64,000 nucleotides of DNA, from NCBI GenBank assembly GCA_018105865.1, contig CM030835.1, positions 5,898,316-5,962,315 of the forward strand, in the 5' to 3' direction. This DNA is from Metaphire vulgaris. Taxonomy: Eukaryota > Annelida > Clitellata > Crassiclitellata > Megascolecidae. The notes under the pieces were generated by a model. That model did no database searches, was not told where the DNA came from, and saw only the letters and a list, made by a program, of their open reading frames with translations. The position numbers were made by a program, and so were the translations under genes. Shown piece after piece: positions 1 through 12,966 of the stretch; position 1 is the first letter of the stretch; each line of letters opens with the position of its first letter.

Positions 1-664
1 AGGTTAACTTAAATAAAGACGATGGCTAGATTTTGACCGTTCACTCGAATGCAAGATATGATTGCATTGATTCAATCTGATCGCCCGATGGGAGAGAGAG
101 ATATTATCTCAGTAGTAATTACTAATTGCGTGAATTTACTGTGATTAAGTAAATTACATTATGTAATAAGATATAGTTTTTTTCTTTGACATATGAAATA
201 TACAGAGCAGGGGAGGTAGGGTATTTTCAGTCGTTGGCATTAGTAAAGTGATTCTGTGTCATCAATCGAGGCCAAAAATAAATTACTGACCTCCTTAGGC
301 CTATTAGAGTAATCATTTCTAGATTGCAATTATTAATATGGATTATTATGCAGCTATTATTATTTAAAAAGATGTAACGGGATTATTATTTTAGGAAATT
401 TCACCATTTAGAGTTTTATCTAAATCGGAGTCTAATCAGCTTCTTAATCTATTTAGTTTAGTCATTTAAACCATTACTTTTGACCATTGCTTTACGGATC
501 TTGCTTACACTTCCTGTCATTGTGGAAAACGATCATTTTCAGATTAAAATTATTGAATCTATTTTACTATCGCTTAAAGATAGTTGCATTTATGTATGTT
601 CTAATTATTTTATTAGAGATTTATAACATGAAATTAAAGCATATTACATCTTTTTCTCTGTAAG

Positions 665-666
<2 letters not shown>

Positions 667-732
<66 letters not shown>
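667..732 (+). repeat. (ATT)n microsatellite
   Basis: About 20 ATT units; another run lies at 1007-1050. Confidence 0.95.
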
Positions 733-734
<2 letters not shown>

Positions 735-1005
735 TGTATTATAACAAGATTATGTTCAGATATTGTTCAATTTATTGAAGTTGATGTGTCAGGCCCAAAT
801 ACTAGTTGCACTGATAGTGGCCCTGTTGATACTGTTCGCGTAGGCCTATATACAGTCGTTGGCATTAGTAAAGTGACTCTGCCAGGCCATATTGTTTTGC
901 AAATTATTATTTACTATTATTATTTAAAGATTTGACTATTATTATTTACTATTATTATTTACTATTATTATTTTACGATTGTTATTGGGGATTATTAATG
1001 TTAAA

Positions 1006-1052
<47 letters not shown>

Positions 1053-1093
1053 TTCTATTGACGTGATGTAGGCCCTACTATACATACAGGAGA

Positions 1094-1583
1094 GGCAGCA
1101 AATTTTTCTAAAAGTTTAAGGACCCTATATTTTGGGGGATTGTTGGGGAAATGACCATTGATTCAGAGAGACCCTGGTCGCCTATTCGTGTATAGACTGG
1201 TCATGAGATTGGCGCAAAACCGATGAATATAAGTAATCATTTGTGGGTATAGGATAGATGTCGATTTGCCGTTATATAGTCTATAAAGACATGCTCCACA
1301 TCCAAATATTTTAATCTAATATCAATATTTTAATCTTATATTGTCCTAAATTTTTCAAATGGAGCAATGGATGAATGCTATCGAAATTAAATTCTATAGC
1401 TACGGCATTGGCTGTGTACTCAGTGACCATGGTATATGGTCACTGAGTACACAGCAGAAGGACCAGGGTCCCTCTGCCTCTCCTGTGGCTATGTCAATGG
1501 TCATTAGCCCCCCCCCCCCACAAAAAATCGTCTCCCCAAAATATAGGGTAGAGTCAAATCTTAAACTTTTAGAATAAATTTGC
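1094..1583. mobile_element. Foldback element with long imperfect terminal inverted repeats
   Basis: The left arm (about 1094-1180, reading gcaaatttttctaaaagttt, then the ccctatattttgggg block and the atgaccattga block) reappears inverted at about 1462-1583. No transposase is visible. A separate perfect 20-bp hairpin lies between the arms (1411-1455). Confidence 0.55.
1411..1455. repeat. Perfect 20-bp inverted repeat with 5-nt loop
   Basis: gctgtgtactcagtgaccat, loop ggtat, then the exact reverse complement. It can form a cruciform or hairpin; the arms are too short and the loop too small for an ordinary pre-miRNA. Confidence 0.8.
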
Positions 1584-2180
1584 AAAACTATATACCACGG
1601 TCATGCCCCTCGTTCTTTTGCAATACGTCTGCCTTCGATTGCCGCGAAAAGCAGCAGCGTGTAACTTAGGACCATTCCAGAAGTACATGTCCGATGATCA
1701 TCAGTGAACGTATAGGACAGTCAAAACCCAGTGTTTGACCGCCAGGGGGACGAGGGCCGGGGTGGACCAGATCCTCAATCTTCACGGCACATCAGATGCT
1801 GTTAGATTCTCGTTTCATGTATACAGTATAGACCGGCGATTGCCTGTAACGGCAGTGTTATACTGTGCAGTCATCATAGAGGCCGATAGTAAAGCATGGA
1901 CAGGATCACTCTGTAGCGGTACGATAAGCCGTCGCTTGGGCTTCGCTTCGGGTTTTTACGACTCTTGCTCTCTGTTCGATGCGCATCGAATGAGAATTAT
2001 TCGAGAACAGAGCGATTAATCGAAGGAAATTTACGACATCTCAGCATTTGGAAGCAACATCATTTATGTAAAGGGCGAATTACAACGAGTGTATAATAGA
2101 ATGACAGAATAACATCTGTCATTCCGTCACTCTAAATAGATTAGGCTAACTGACACATCCTATAAAATTATTATTCTTAA

Positions 2181-2232
<52 letters not shown>

Positions 2233-2338
2233 TACATTTGTTATAATTATTGTTATTATTATTATGTGAAAGTTTCTTAGAAGGCGACAGCGTTATTATT
2301 ATAATTATTACTATCATTATTTATTTTTATATTATTAC

Positions 2339-2401
<63 letters not shown>

Positions 2402-3370
2402 CATCATCATCATCATCATAAAACTGACAATTTCTTGTGGTCCAAAATGTCAGGATCAAAGCCACATAACAGAGTCCAGCTATAAAAAGTAAATAAAATA
2501 ACGGTCATCGTATACAAACAAAAAATGAATAGTAAACAATCTAAGTGAGAAAAGAATATGATTTTCCGAACACATGTATCTTTAGATTTTAAAATAAAAT
2601 AACCGACTGATTAATTATTTACAGGGTCTGTCAGTACCCTATTAATAACTATTCAATAGGCAATATTACCATAATTCTTATTGACTGATAGAGACACAAT
2701 CCTCTGCAGCTGTATTAGACATTGTGATTTTGCAAAATCTATGCCATTAGAACATTTGCAAAAGAACCCATCAGCATAGAAGCGAACTAAAAGATGGCGG
2801 CGTTTTCTCGAGGAGATTCCGAAACAGTGATCGGTGCTTGTAGACGGTCAAACGGGTGGACTGTAGATTCGAATCGAGTTTAATTAATTCTAGAACAGAA
2901 GCGCAAAGAATAATTATTTGAATGATGACGAATAGCGTTGATGACGCTTCGACATTTCTCTTATCGTCTCTAGATATCTCGACGTATTTTTATCGGAAAG
3001 AGAAAACGAGAGACGACTTCACCATAAATCATCTTCGTTCGTAGCTCTCGCTCTCTCTCTCTCTCTCTCGATGATCTGGAGGAAGCAACAGCAGCAGCAG
3101 CAGCTATCGGCGCAAGTCCTGGCGCTGCTTCTGTCCCTGAAGATACGAGGTAAGACGGTCGGTCAATCGACTTCTCCTCCTCCTCCTCCTCCTCCTCCTC
3201 CGCCGCCGCCGCGATAGATAAGAAACGTCTTCGTTCTTGGTTCAGCAGACACACTTCTTCGAAGCCGTTTCTGATTAACGGATTAGCAACAGATACTCCG
3301 CTACCCGCTAGAAGCAGAACGACACCGAACGATCAATTTTAAATTAATTAAGAGTTTATGTATTAATTTT
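1584..3370. other. Non-coding, AT-rich with microsatellites
   Basis: Besides the (ATT)n tracts and CT/TCC runs near 3046-3200 I see no exon, RNA gene or transposase. A frame at 1735-2019 (94 codons) has no recognisable motif. Confidence 0.5.
2182..2420 (+). repeat. (ATT)n / (ATC)n compound microsatellite
   Basis: Two ATT runs (2182-2232, 2336-2402) and a terminal ATC run. Produces Ile-only and Asn-only open frames that are not genes. Confidence 0.95.
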
Positions 3371-3378
3371 ATTTGTTG

Positions 3379-3788
3379 CAGTGGCGTAGCCAGGATTCCG
3401 GAATGCGGGGTGGGGGGACATCGACATGGGGGTGGGAGGAAGTCTCTTAATGAAGTTAATGAAGACAAAGCAAAAAGATCGTAAAGGAGTTCTTCGCGTG
3501 TTCATTCAATGTCTATTCTCTTCGAACATGCCACCTACGCTCATAGGCGGATTTAGAGTTTAATATTTTGGTAGGCTAGCATGGGGGTCTGGGGGTGCCA
3601 TCCAGCACGCGTGCCATCCGTGGGATTAGTGGGTAGGCTTAAACCTACCCTAGCCTTTAATAAAATCCGCCTGTGCCTACACCCCGCCCCCCAAAAAAAA
3701 TTCTCAACGGTTTTGCGCAACTTCCACGACCGGTCCCAACAAAAATCGGGGCGGCCTCCTTTACCCTTCCCCCGTGACTACGCCAATG
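3379..3788. mobile_element. hAT-like MITE with perfect 8-bp target duplication, carrying a nested MITE
   Basis: Termini cagtggcgtagcc and, inverted, at ...tacgccaatg, flanked on both sides by ATTTGTTG (3371-3378 and 3789-3796). CAGTG termini and 8-bp duplications fit the hAT superfamily. No coding capacity. Confidence 0.8.
3543..3676. mobile_element. Nested MITE with GGCGGATTT termini
   Basis: Inside the 3379-3788 element, inverted termini cataggcggattt / aaatccgcctgtg flank a segment with imperfect 8-bp duplications (cctacgct / cctacacc). Boundaries are approximate. Confidence 0.5.
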
Positions 3789-4506
3789 ATTTGTTGTTAT
3801 GTCCTATTTTTCATTCAGTGGAGACCAGTTAAGGACAAAATGACTGCTCTAATCCAAGATTCCTACTCTTCAGTTTATGTAGCACTTTGATTTATTAACT
3901 CGCACACTGATCGTCTGTTTAAAACGTTGCGCAGACCATAGCAATGTCAACTCATCGCCGGTGAACATATGAGACGCGGGTTCGAACCCAAATCGGTGGT
4001 TCATCAATTGAATGCTAAAGCTACACGGAATGAGCCGTCCAGATACACAGACCCTTAGCCTCAACATGAAAATTCACCGTAGAATTGTCTTAATTAAAAG
4101 ATTATAAGATGATTGTTTCCCGCGAATCCACATCAGCGACGAAAAGAAATGCAGCGATATCCTCTTACTAAGCGAAGTTCTTATTGAGTGTTTAGTTCCT
4201 GCGAAATGACAATTCGTAATTGGACGTCGATTTCTGCTCTTATTTCCAAAGATTACCAATCCTTGTTTTTAGAAATTCCAATTTGTTCTCGCTATGAACG
4301 TACACGGTCGTTCGTTTCCAGTTTGGCGTCTTTGCGCACGCCGACCATGATCAAAATAGACACGGTAGTCACTGGCCGGTTAATAGTGTTTACTTCCCAT
4401 TTCCATCTACGAGTTCTGTCGTTATCTATCCTGCGTGTCTATCCTCCATCGCTTGTTGTCTCCTTTAGGTATTTTCTGGCATCACTTATTGTCGCTTGTT
4501 AGTGTG

Positions 4507-4589
4507 CAGGGTGACGCAAAAAACCGAACTAGTCACATTATTTTAGGTTTTCATTTAATATAGTCCTGTTTTTTGCGCCACCCTGTATA
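4507..4589. mobile_element. Short mariner-like MITE
   Basis: Inverted termini cagggtgacgcaaaaaac / gttttttgcgccaccctg around about 45 bp. The CAGGGTG ends resemble Tc1/mariner non-autonomous elements. Confidence 0.5.
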
Positions 4590-4749
4590 TGCGCTCTTGT
4601 CTCGGTGCGACGAAAACTTTGATGTAATTTGGAAATCGTGTAAAAGCTGCTAATTTGAACCGTTAAAAGTCAGAATACGTACATAAAAGCAGAACTTTAA
4701 CGTTTCAAGAAGAATATTTAGAACAGCAGGATCTTGAATCGGGGATGTA

Positions 4750-4972
4750 CAGGGTGGCCCAATAAAAACGGCGATTGACGCATACTGCACATCCTGCCTA
4801 TGTTTTCTTTAGGTGGCGCCACTGTGTGTTGAAATTTGAAAGAAAAACTTGAAAGACTGCATTTCTGAAATAATACTGCAGAAGTACAATTCTGCGCTCT
4901 TTGATCCGATCCGAAGGCTGTCAAAATATCTACAATGAAATAGGAGAGTACCTTTTTTATCGGACCACCCTA
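4750..4972. mobile_element. mariner-like MITE
   Basis: Left end cagggtggcccaataaaaac and right end ttttttatcggaccacccta are imperfect inverted repeats, next to TA on both sides. No transposase frame is seen. Confidence 0.5.
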
Positions 4973-5185
4973 TAAATTCAGAAGTTTTTCACATTTCACA
5001 GGTTAAGCGCCATTCTCGTCATTCTCTGCGTCAGAGCGTCCGCAGATTAATTAAGCGCAGAGACGCGTTCTCTTCGAAAGTCCCGTGTTTTCATTAGTCT
5101 CTCTTCAATCGCTTCATTTTGTATTTTTCAATGGACTTTGCCGAACTGCGATCGATCAAACTTAGCGCACGGTGGGAAGACAGGT

Positions 5186-5190
<5 letters not shown>

Positions 5191-5264
<74 letters not shown>

Positions 5265-5278
5265 CAGAGAGACAGGCA

Positions 5279-5309
<31 letters not shown>

Positions 5310-5390
5310 GACAGACAGAGACAGAGAGACAGAGAGACAGAGAGAGACATAGACAGACAGACAGACAGACAGACAGAGACAGACAGAGCT
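5191..5390 (+). repeat. (GA)n / (GACA)n compound microsatellite
   Basis: GA run to about 5228, then GACA units with some GACAGAGA variants. The RERE/DRQT frames are artefacts. Confidence 0.95.
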
Positions 5391-5785
5391 ATTTGTCCGA
5401 GGTGCTTATGCTGGAATCAAAATTAAGCGACCAAAAAAACTGAACTAAATCCGTGGAAATGGTCGATGAAAATATAAGACCGATTTGCCGAGAACCGCAA
5501 TTTGAAGACCCGTTCGTATGCTGTAATCCGCGTCATGTGCCTAATATGCCTCCTTTCCCTATATTTTTCGTCAATTATCTTATGGTCTAGCATTACAACG
5601 TAATGCATTTCAGGGTCGATCTTGGATTTGCTTGCTGTCCCTAAGCCATTCTTTTACGCGAACTCTGTTTGCTATTCTGAGGACTTAAGAAATACTTTGC
5701 CTCTGTCTTTGTTTTTGCCACCTGCCATCTCCGTCTTTCTCCATGTCTCTCGCTCTCCGTCTCTGTTTGTTTGTTTCTTTCTTTC

Positions 5786-5838
5786 TCTGCCTTTCTCTCT
5801 TCTGCTCTCTCTCTCTTCTCTCTCTCTCTCTCTCTCTC

Positions 5839-5893
<55 letters not shown>
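5786..5893 (+). repeat. (CT)n / (AT)n compound microsatellite
   Basis: CT-rich tract followed by about 20 AT units. Confidence 0.95.
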
Positions 5894-5895
<2 letters not shown>

Positions 5896-6084
5896 CGTTA
5901 GCGTATTGGCACTAAAGAAGAATTGATTTCTTTTGCACTCGTCGTGCGATAAACAAATACGAATGAAATAGTTTTCGAAATATTAAGACTCGCTCATTTT
6001 GCATCTCATTCGAGTGACGTTTATCAAAATGACCTGGACTTTAGCCTCCATCATGCCCAAACTCTACAGTATATGAACTGTCTC

Positions 6085-6330
<246 letters not shown>

Positions 6331-6706
6331 GATAAACACTGGTTACTATTAGATTAACTTTCTATTACTAAATCTAAAAACCAGCAGGTTGCCTTTTTAA
6401 ACGAGTAACGACGCCATGACAGCTGAATAAAAATAGATTATGAAGCTTTACTACCGTTGCATCATCGCCACATCATCATCGTCGTCATCATCATCATCAT
6501 CATCGAGCACCATCATTGAGGCTATCGTCATGCGCGGTATCTTTATTATAATTAATGATCGTTGACGGTATATCGCCGTTATCAGTTCCGTAGACTTCGC
6601 CTTGGAGCAGCCTACTATAGTGGAGAAGCTTCTCTGCGTCTGTATCGCGTCTCTTATCTATTCCACTATCGCCATCATGATTTATCTGACGCGAGCATGG
6701 CTGCTT

Positions 6707-6897
6707 GTCTGTCTGTCTGTCTGTCTCTCCTTCTCTGTCTCAGTCCCTGTCTGTCTCGCTGTCTGCCTCTCTGTCGGTCTCTCTGTTCTGTCTGCCTCTC
6801 TGCCTGTTCTGTCTGCCTCTCTGCCTGTCTCTCTGCCTGCCTCTCTGCCTGTCTCACTATTTTTCCTCCGTCTTTCTCTGCCTCTGTCTGTCTGTCC

Positions 6898-6965
<68 letters not shown>

Positions 6966-6966
6966 C
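6707..6966 (+). repeat. (TGTC)n-rich tract
   Basis: TGTC and TGCC units grading into CT and CTAT at the 3' side; produces a false Cys/Leu/Ser-rich frame of 195 codons. Confidence 0.93.
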
Positions 6967-6969
6967 TTT

Positions 6970-8523
6970 CTTTCTTCAAACTCCCTCGTCCGTAAAGTTT
7001 ATTTGCATTCGTCACATGCAAAGGGCGTTTCCTGGGCGTCGTTCCGTGTGTATGTTGCTAGTAGCATAGCATTTTCCGATTGCTACTCTTTCAGTGACTT
7101 CTCCTCCTCCTACCCCTGTTCCCTATTACACAGTTTCCTCATCTTATAAGGTCAGAGCGGCTGCGTCAGTGGTAATAAATTTAAGCAACGTCGTCTTAGA
7201 TTATTTCCAATTGACTTAATTTCTTGGCGCTTTTCTGGCATCTTCACTAAAAATTCTCTGCTCTACTTTAGGCCTATATGTGTCATACACTTCATTCCAT
7301 ATCTTTCTGAGCGTTTCTTGATATCCTAGCAGTTTATTACGTGTTATTTCTTTCTGTCTGTTCTAATAGTCTGTGCGTTGATGCATAATCTTAACTAGAA
7401 TTATTTAGTGGAGGCATTAGGATGAACTGAAATGTCATACTTTTCTTTTGAGAAGCACAATCTGATTCTTTGGTTATTCGTTACTTCAATTGCGTATTTA
7501 TTGAATACAATTTAGAATGAATGGAATAGAAATGACTCAGAACAGTACAGTTTACAATAGAATTGCACATGGGTTTGCTGAATAATCTACAAATGTGAAT
7601 GTCCGTCTCAATTGAGAAGCATTTGGAACTATTTCAGCTCATCGTATTGCCTTCATTAAAGCTTCTAGCTTCGAGTTAGCTTTTATTGCCAATGCACGAC
7701 ACGAATCTCCATTAGCATTTCTGAAGAGGAATTCTAAACTGGAAATCAGCGGTCATTGTTGAGCGGTACAAGATCACAAAACCCATGGCTGGAAAAACGC
7801 TATCGGTCGGCTTCGCGTTTGGCTGGCACTATATATAGGATCCCCTGCGATCGACTCACACACACAAGCGCTGACAATCAGCACCACACTGCACTAATCA
7901 ATTCGTTCCTCTGAGCAAATTCTGCACCCACATCGTTCCGTCTAATTCTCCGGCCAAGAGCTTCTTCCCGGGAACTCTCTCCCATGCAAGCGATCGATTT
8001 TCGGCTCAGATGATGGGGAGACCCGAATGCATGGAAAAACGTTCACAGAACGAATTCGCTTTTGAAAGACGAACTGCAGACGACAGCGTCGTTTACTTAG
8101 TGCGGTTTAGCCTTTAACGTCTCTCTCAAAACGTCTGACAAAAGCGAAGCGCAGGGGATTGCTTTTTGTCGTTAATTATCAGAACTAATTCAACAGCACG
8201 AGTTGTCACGCAGACGGCCCTCGAGGCTCCTATCAGCAGTGGTATAATATGTCGTCATCGTTGTCTTAATAGCCTATGCTCAAAGACTCTTTCTTCGCGC
8301 TTTGGCTGCATTTCTGTCCAGAGAAAAAGCAACGTTCGTGAGGAAAATTGCATCAGGCACACACACAAAAGCGATGCGTTATGTAATATGTATTCAATAG
8401 GCGAAAAACGATGACTCGTTTGAATAAACTATTCTGCTATATGCAGGATTTTGTCCACTTCACTGTCGTTGCTGCAGCTGCAATATTAAGAAATTCACCA
8501 ATCGACTGTTTGTTGAGGTCGGT

Positions 8524-8569
<46 letters not shown>

Positions 8570-10670
8570 GGTTATATATACCGGTTGACATTGGAATTGC
8601 GGATATAGGGAGACGTGAAAAACAGGACTGAACAAACAGCGACCACGCGAATTTGTCTATGCAAATATTTGGACAGACTTTCGGCAACAGCGTAAAAGCG
8701 GCGACTAACATCCGCCACGCAGAGACGTATAGATGTTACAATTAGCGCCATGGTCGACGACGGACGAGAGAAGAAGCGAAGGAAGGAAGGACGGAGGGAG
8801 GGAGGGAGGAAAAACGAGAACGTCAGATTTGACACTTTCGACTGTCTGTCGTCTGCTCTGTTGCTTGCTTCTAACGTCTGACAAAGACCGTCGTCTGCTT
8901 CGATCGTTCCGCGCGCTGCTCGACTAGAATAAGACCGAGCAGACGACATAACGTATTCATCACTGGATATATCCGTAGTAGGAGAACACACGAAAACGCT
9001 TGAACCGGATTTGCATAGAAGTGCATCAGGTCTTAGCCCTTAATCCCACTTCCACCGTCACCCCTCCTCGTCGTCGTCCTCCTCCTCCTCCTTCGCATTG
9101 GCTGCATATGGTCGGCGCCCATCAATCACTTTGTTAGATTCAATCTACCTACTGTACTTTGCATCTATGTTATTCAGCCGAGTCATCTTTGTCTGTGCTA
9201 TTATTTTATCCACAACCATATTCTTGCCTGCGTGAGCAAAGTGCTTTAAAAATCACGGCAAAATGGTTTGTCTAATGTCTCCGTGTCGTACTGTCATCGT
9301 CAGAGAGTCTGCCCTTTCCATCCATCCTCGGACTGCGACAGTCAATAGGGCCACGAAGAGCATTCCTCCGTCTAGTCCAATCAACGGCGGGCAAGGGGAA
9401 GACGGGCTGGCGGGGGACTAGGCGACAGATATTCCGCGAAATCTCCGCGCTTCCTCCATCCAATATGGGGAGAGCCGTCCGCTGCTGCTGCTGCTGCTGC
9501 CGCGGTGGCAGTAAACCGTGGCACGCCGGTGACAACGCCGCCGCCGCCGAGAGAAAGTCGTCGATCTGGAGAAGCGAAGACAACGAGACGCAGACGGAGG
9601 GGGAGGGGAGCGGCGGTGTGGAGGGGTAGAGGGGGGTCGGTCGGGCTCGAAGTTACTGAGGATCGCAATCCTAAATTACACACTTCATCGTCGCTGTCCT
9701 AATTCCGATTCCATGTCACGACCATTCTGTATGCCTGTGATTTCAGACCACGCCGCCCTTTCCCTCTCTCCTCCCTCCCCTCTCCCTCCTCCCCCACTAT
9801 TTCTCCCCTCCGTTTGGGACGTTGTAGGTCTTGGTCTGACCCGTCAATAAGCTGCGGTGGTTCCTCTGGCCCCGAAGCCACCACGGCCTGTATACGGTTT
9901 TTCTCAGTTACCTAATCGACGGGATCGTTCATCAACGATCATCGATTACGATCAACGTAATTGCTCTTCCGCACGACACGTGACATAGATCTCTCACTCT
10001 CTGCCTCTCCCCCGTCATTTCTCTTCAGTTCTTTATCCATCCATCCATCCCTCCCTCCCTCCATCCCTTTTCCCTCTCCTTCGCCATCTACTTCCATGAA
10101 TTCCGTGGCGATCGATATGTTTGGACTTGGGATCGATCGATTGATCCAGATTAGCGCTAGGCGCAAATATAGGAACGAACGCAGTCGGATGAGGATTGGA
10201 CGAGAGAAATGGATTAAAGCAAAAACCACGAATAAGCTTACAATAAAGCTGAATGGCGAGACTTTTACAGCACTATCTGCCGCCAGTGGGTACCTTGTGA
10301 GTTGGAATCTGCAAAGCTCATGACACGCGATATGCATAAATGGTGACGTCATTTGAAAAATGTACTCATTTGGAAAGTTATCGTTAGCCGCTTTCTTTGA
10401 CCTTTAACCTGTTTTGCTAGACTTCTAAGCAACGTTGCGCGCGTGATTTTAGACGAAAGCCAGTTGGTTGCATAATGCGTTATTTCTTTAAATCAGGGGA
10501 ATTTGTAGAAGTTCGTCGAATGCGTTTGCATCTTGTATAAGACTTGCAGTTGTCTTTAATTAAAAAACTGTCAGTGTTAATCTCGATAGCTACATTTTAA
10601 CAGAAGACACGGTTCAGATAAACACAAGAGGTCAAGTTGTTGCTTTATCTGAATTTTACTTCCCGATTAC
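6970..10670. other. No recognised gene; mixed unique sequence
   Basis: Holds an (AT)n run, short CTC, CTG and GGGA tracts (9060-9790) and a TATA-like sequence at 7830. Frames of 60-140 codons are low-complexity or lack motifs. Confidence 0.45.
8525..8569 (+). repeat. (AT)n microsatellite
   Basis: About 22 AT units followed by a ccggttatataccgg inverted repeat. Confidence 0.95.
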
Positions 10671-10671
10671 A

Positions 10672-10746
<75 letters not shown>

Positions 10747-10860
10747 GACAGAGAGACAGAGAGACAGTGAGACAAAGAGAGACCGAGAGACAGAGAGACA
10801 GAGAGACAAAAGAGAGACTGATATATATATATATATATATATATAGATATATATATATAT
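10671..10860 (+). repeat. (GA)n / (GACA)n / (AT)n compound microsatellite
   Basis: The array abuts the tail of the CR1-like LINE on its right (10861). Confidence 0.95.
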
Positions 10861-11400
10861 TGTTATTGTTATTGTTATTGTTCATGACAATTTATATAGC
10901 GCCGTAGCATAGCGAGGGCCAAACTTTACAAAAAACATGGGAACGAGATGTTAAATAGGTGAGTCTTTTAAAATGGCCGCCGACACTGAAGCCGGTAATG
11001 GAGGATCGGGAAAAAGAACGTTGGAGTGTCTTCGACGGAGGTGGAACGTACAGGTGAGCTCGGCTGCTGGAGCGCAGATGGAGCCGTCGGTCGTTCGTAG
11101 TCGTCCTTCGAATCAAGGTCGCTAAGTATTCCGGACAAGAGGATCGTTTAGTGCCCGGAACGTCAGCCAGCAACGCTTGAATGCAATGCGCTCCGGGATG
11201 CGTAACCAGTGTAGCTTGTCCCTGATAGCGAGGTCACGTGGTTGCCACCGGATCCGAAATATCAGTCGGGCTGAGGCGTTGATGATCGACTGCAGGCGAG
11301 CGAGCTGACGATCGGGAAGACCGAACAGGAAGTTACAATAGTCGACGCGTGAAAGGACGAGGGCTCGAACCAGTTCGAACCAGCTCGAACCAGGGCTCGA
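10861..11400 (-). mobile_element. CR1/L2-like LINE, decayed 3' end of the reverse transcriptase frame
   Basis: The - strand translation contains LVLSRVDYCNFLFGLP, LARLQSIINASARLI and LHWLRIPERIAFKRCWLTF, the conserved C-terminal region of CR1/L2-type reverse transcriptases. After a frameshift PEYLATLI follows. It ends in a short 3' UTR with a gcgctatataa box and a (TAACAA)n-type tail at 10861-10882. It is 5'-truncated and frameshifted, so non-functional. Confidence 0.8.
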
Positions 11401-11406
11401 ACCAGA
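11362..11406 (-). repeat. 10-bp minisatellite inside the LINE fragment
   Basis: ctcgaaccag-like units repeat about four times at the 5' edge of the CR1-like fragment, marking where its homology ends. Confidence 0.55.
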
Positions 11407-11479
11407 TATATATATAACAGTAGGGAATATAACATATAAAACAGTAGGGACAAACTCCTGCTGAAGAGTCGTATTTCCT

Positions 11480-11645
11480 AACATTAAATACAAATGTATA
11501 ATGGAATGATGGACTGTATTAGTATGCTGTATAGTATAGTGACAACAGAAAGGAAACTGGAAGCTGCAGAGATGTGGTTTCTGAGACGTATGCAAAAATT
11601 GTATGCGCACTTAGCCAAAAATGACAAAAAAATCAATGAGTGAGA
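11480..11645 (+). mobile_element. RTE-like LINE fragment (C-terminal remnant)
   Basis: The + strand translation contains ERKLEAAEMWFLRRM and then KNDKKINE, matching the late segment of endonuclease/reverse-transcriptase polyproteins (KLEAFEMW-RRM). A short, isolated relic in opposite orientation to the CR1-like piece beside it. Confidence 0.5.
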
Positions 11646-11725
11646 AGTGAAAGATTGAGTAGACTCTTTTCCTTTGAATGATGGGCCATAATTATAATGA
11701 TGATGGGCTGCTATTCTAGTATCAT

Positions 11726-11727
<2 letters not shown>

Positions 11728-11762
<35 letters not shown>
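11728..11762 (+). repeat. (CAG)n microsatellite
   Basis: About 12 CAG units. Confidence 0.95.
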
Positions 11763-12116
11763 TATTTTGCATTGATTGTATGACTGTATGGAATTCTATA
11801 TCCAGTCTAAATAGGAATGTAGGCTATAAAGTAGACCAGTGGACCTTTAGGCCTACTTAGCCTGATTAAATATTGCATACAATGTATGCTATGGAATTTA
11901 ACTGTAACTTTTTACCTGATAGTAGGCTTACTGTTTATACGAAATGATGTTATTAAAGAAGCAGCAGTGGCGACACAGTGGATTCTGAAATTGAGCAAAC
12001 GTCAGATCGGAGATTATATACCATTTCGTTGGCGCTGATAATCATTGATGTCAGGCATTTTGGAGACATCCAAGGTGCATATACATACACTGAGAAGAAG
12101 AAGAAGATGACGACGA

Positions 12117-12290
<174 letters not shown>

Positions 12291-12354
12291 CGACGAAGAT
12301 GATGACGACTATAGGCCCTAATTGGTAACAGTGGGAAAGGAATTTAGAAGAAGA

Positions 12355-12490
12355 GAAGAGAAGAAGGAAGAGGAGAAAGTTAGAGTTAGACGAAGAGGAG
12401 AAAGAGAAGGAGGAAGAGGTGGAAGAAGAAGAAGAAGAAGAAGAAGAAGAAGAAGAAGAAGAAGAAGAAAAAGAAGAAGAAGATTTAGAA
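12355..12490 (+). repeat. (GAA)n purine tract
   Basis: GAA/GGA-rich polypurine stretch, potentially H-DNA forming. Confidence 0.9.
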
Positions 12491-12966
12491 GAGAAATCTG
12501 GCGAGTGGTTGGTTGATTCGTTCCGTCGCGATGTACGGAACGCGCTGCTGCGGTTAGAGAACGAACGGCCTGTGAACAATCGACGTCTTTTCCAGAAGAC
12601 ATCGATATCTGACAGAATTAGATTCTATGGAAGACGATCGATAGAATCCTTCATCCATTAAGATATGGAGTCCGAAGTCATCAACGAACCTCGCTCAAGA
12701 GCTGAATCCCAAGTGGACGGTCGGTCGGTCGGTCGATCGGCCGGGAGGGAGGACACACCCCGCCCAGCCCCCCGCCGCCTCCGCTGTCACCCGATGCGAA
12801 ATGGCTGGAATTTAAGTTCGGATAGCGGCGCTAAAACGTCGCTGGCTATATCGGCTTCCTTCCTCTTTAAGAACTCTTGGTCCGAGGCGCGAGATCATTT
12901 AGATAAAACAGAAATCTCAGATTCGTCCAAATCGATATGATGAAGATGCACGCAAGGACCTCTGAG

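Noticed and set aside
3940..4060. gggttcgaaccc B-box-like sequence suggesting a tRNA or SINE
   Set aside because: The palindromic box is present but no convincing A box or tRNA fold, so not called.
6562..7149. A 195-codon + strand frame rich in Cys, Leu and Ser
   Set aside because: It is a translated TGTC/CT microsatellite; overlapping frames of the same repeat look equally open, and there are no splice or domain features.
7020..7150. Possible small gene after the TGTC tract
   Set aside because: No splice sites, conserved motif or codon bias.
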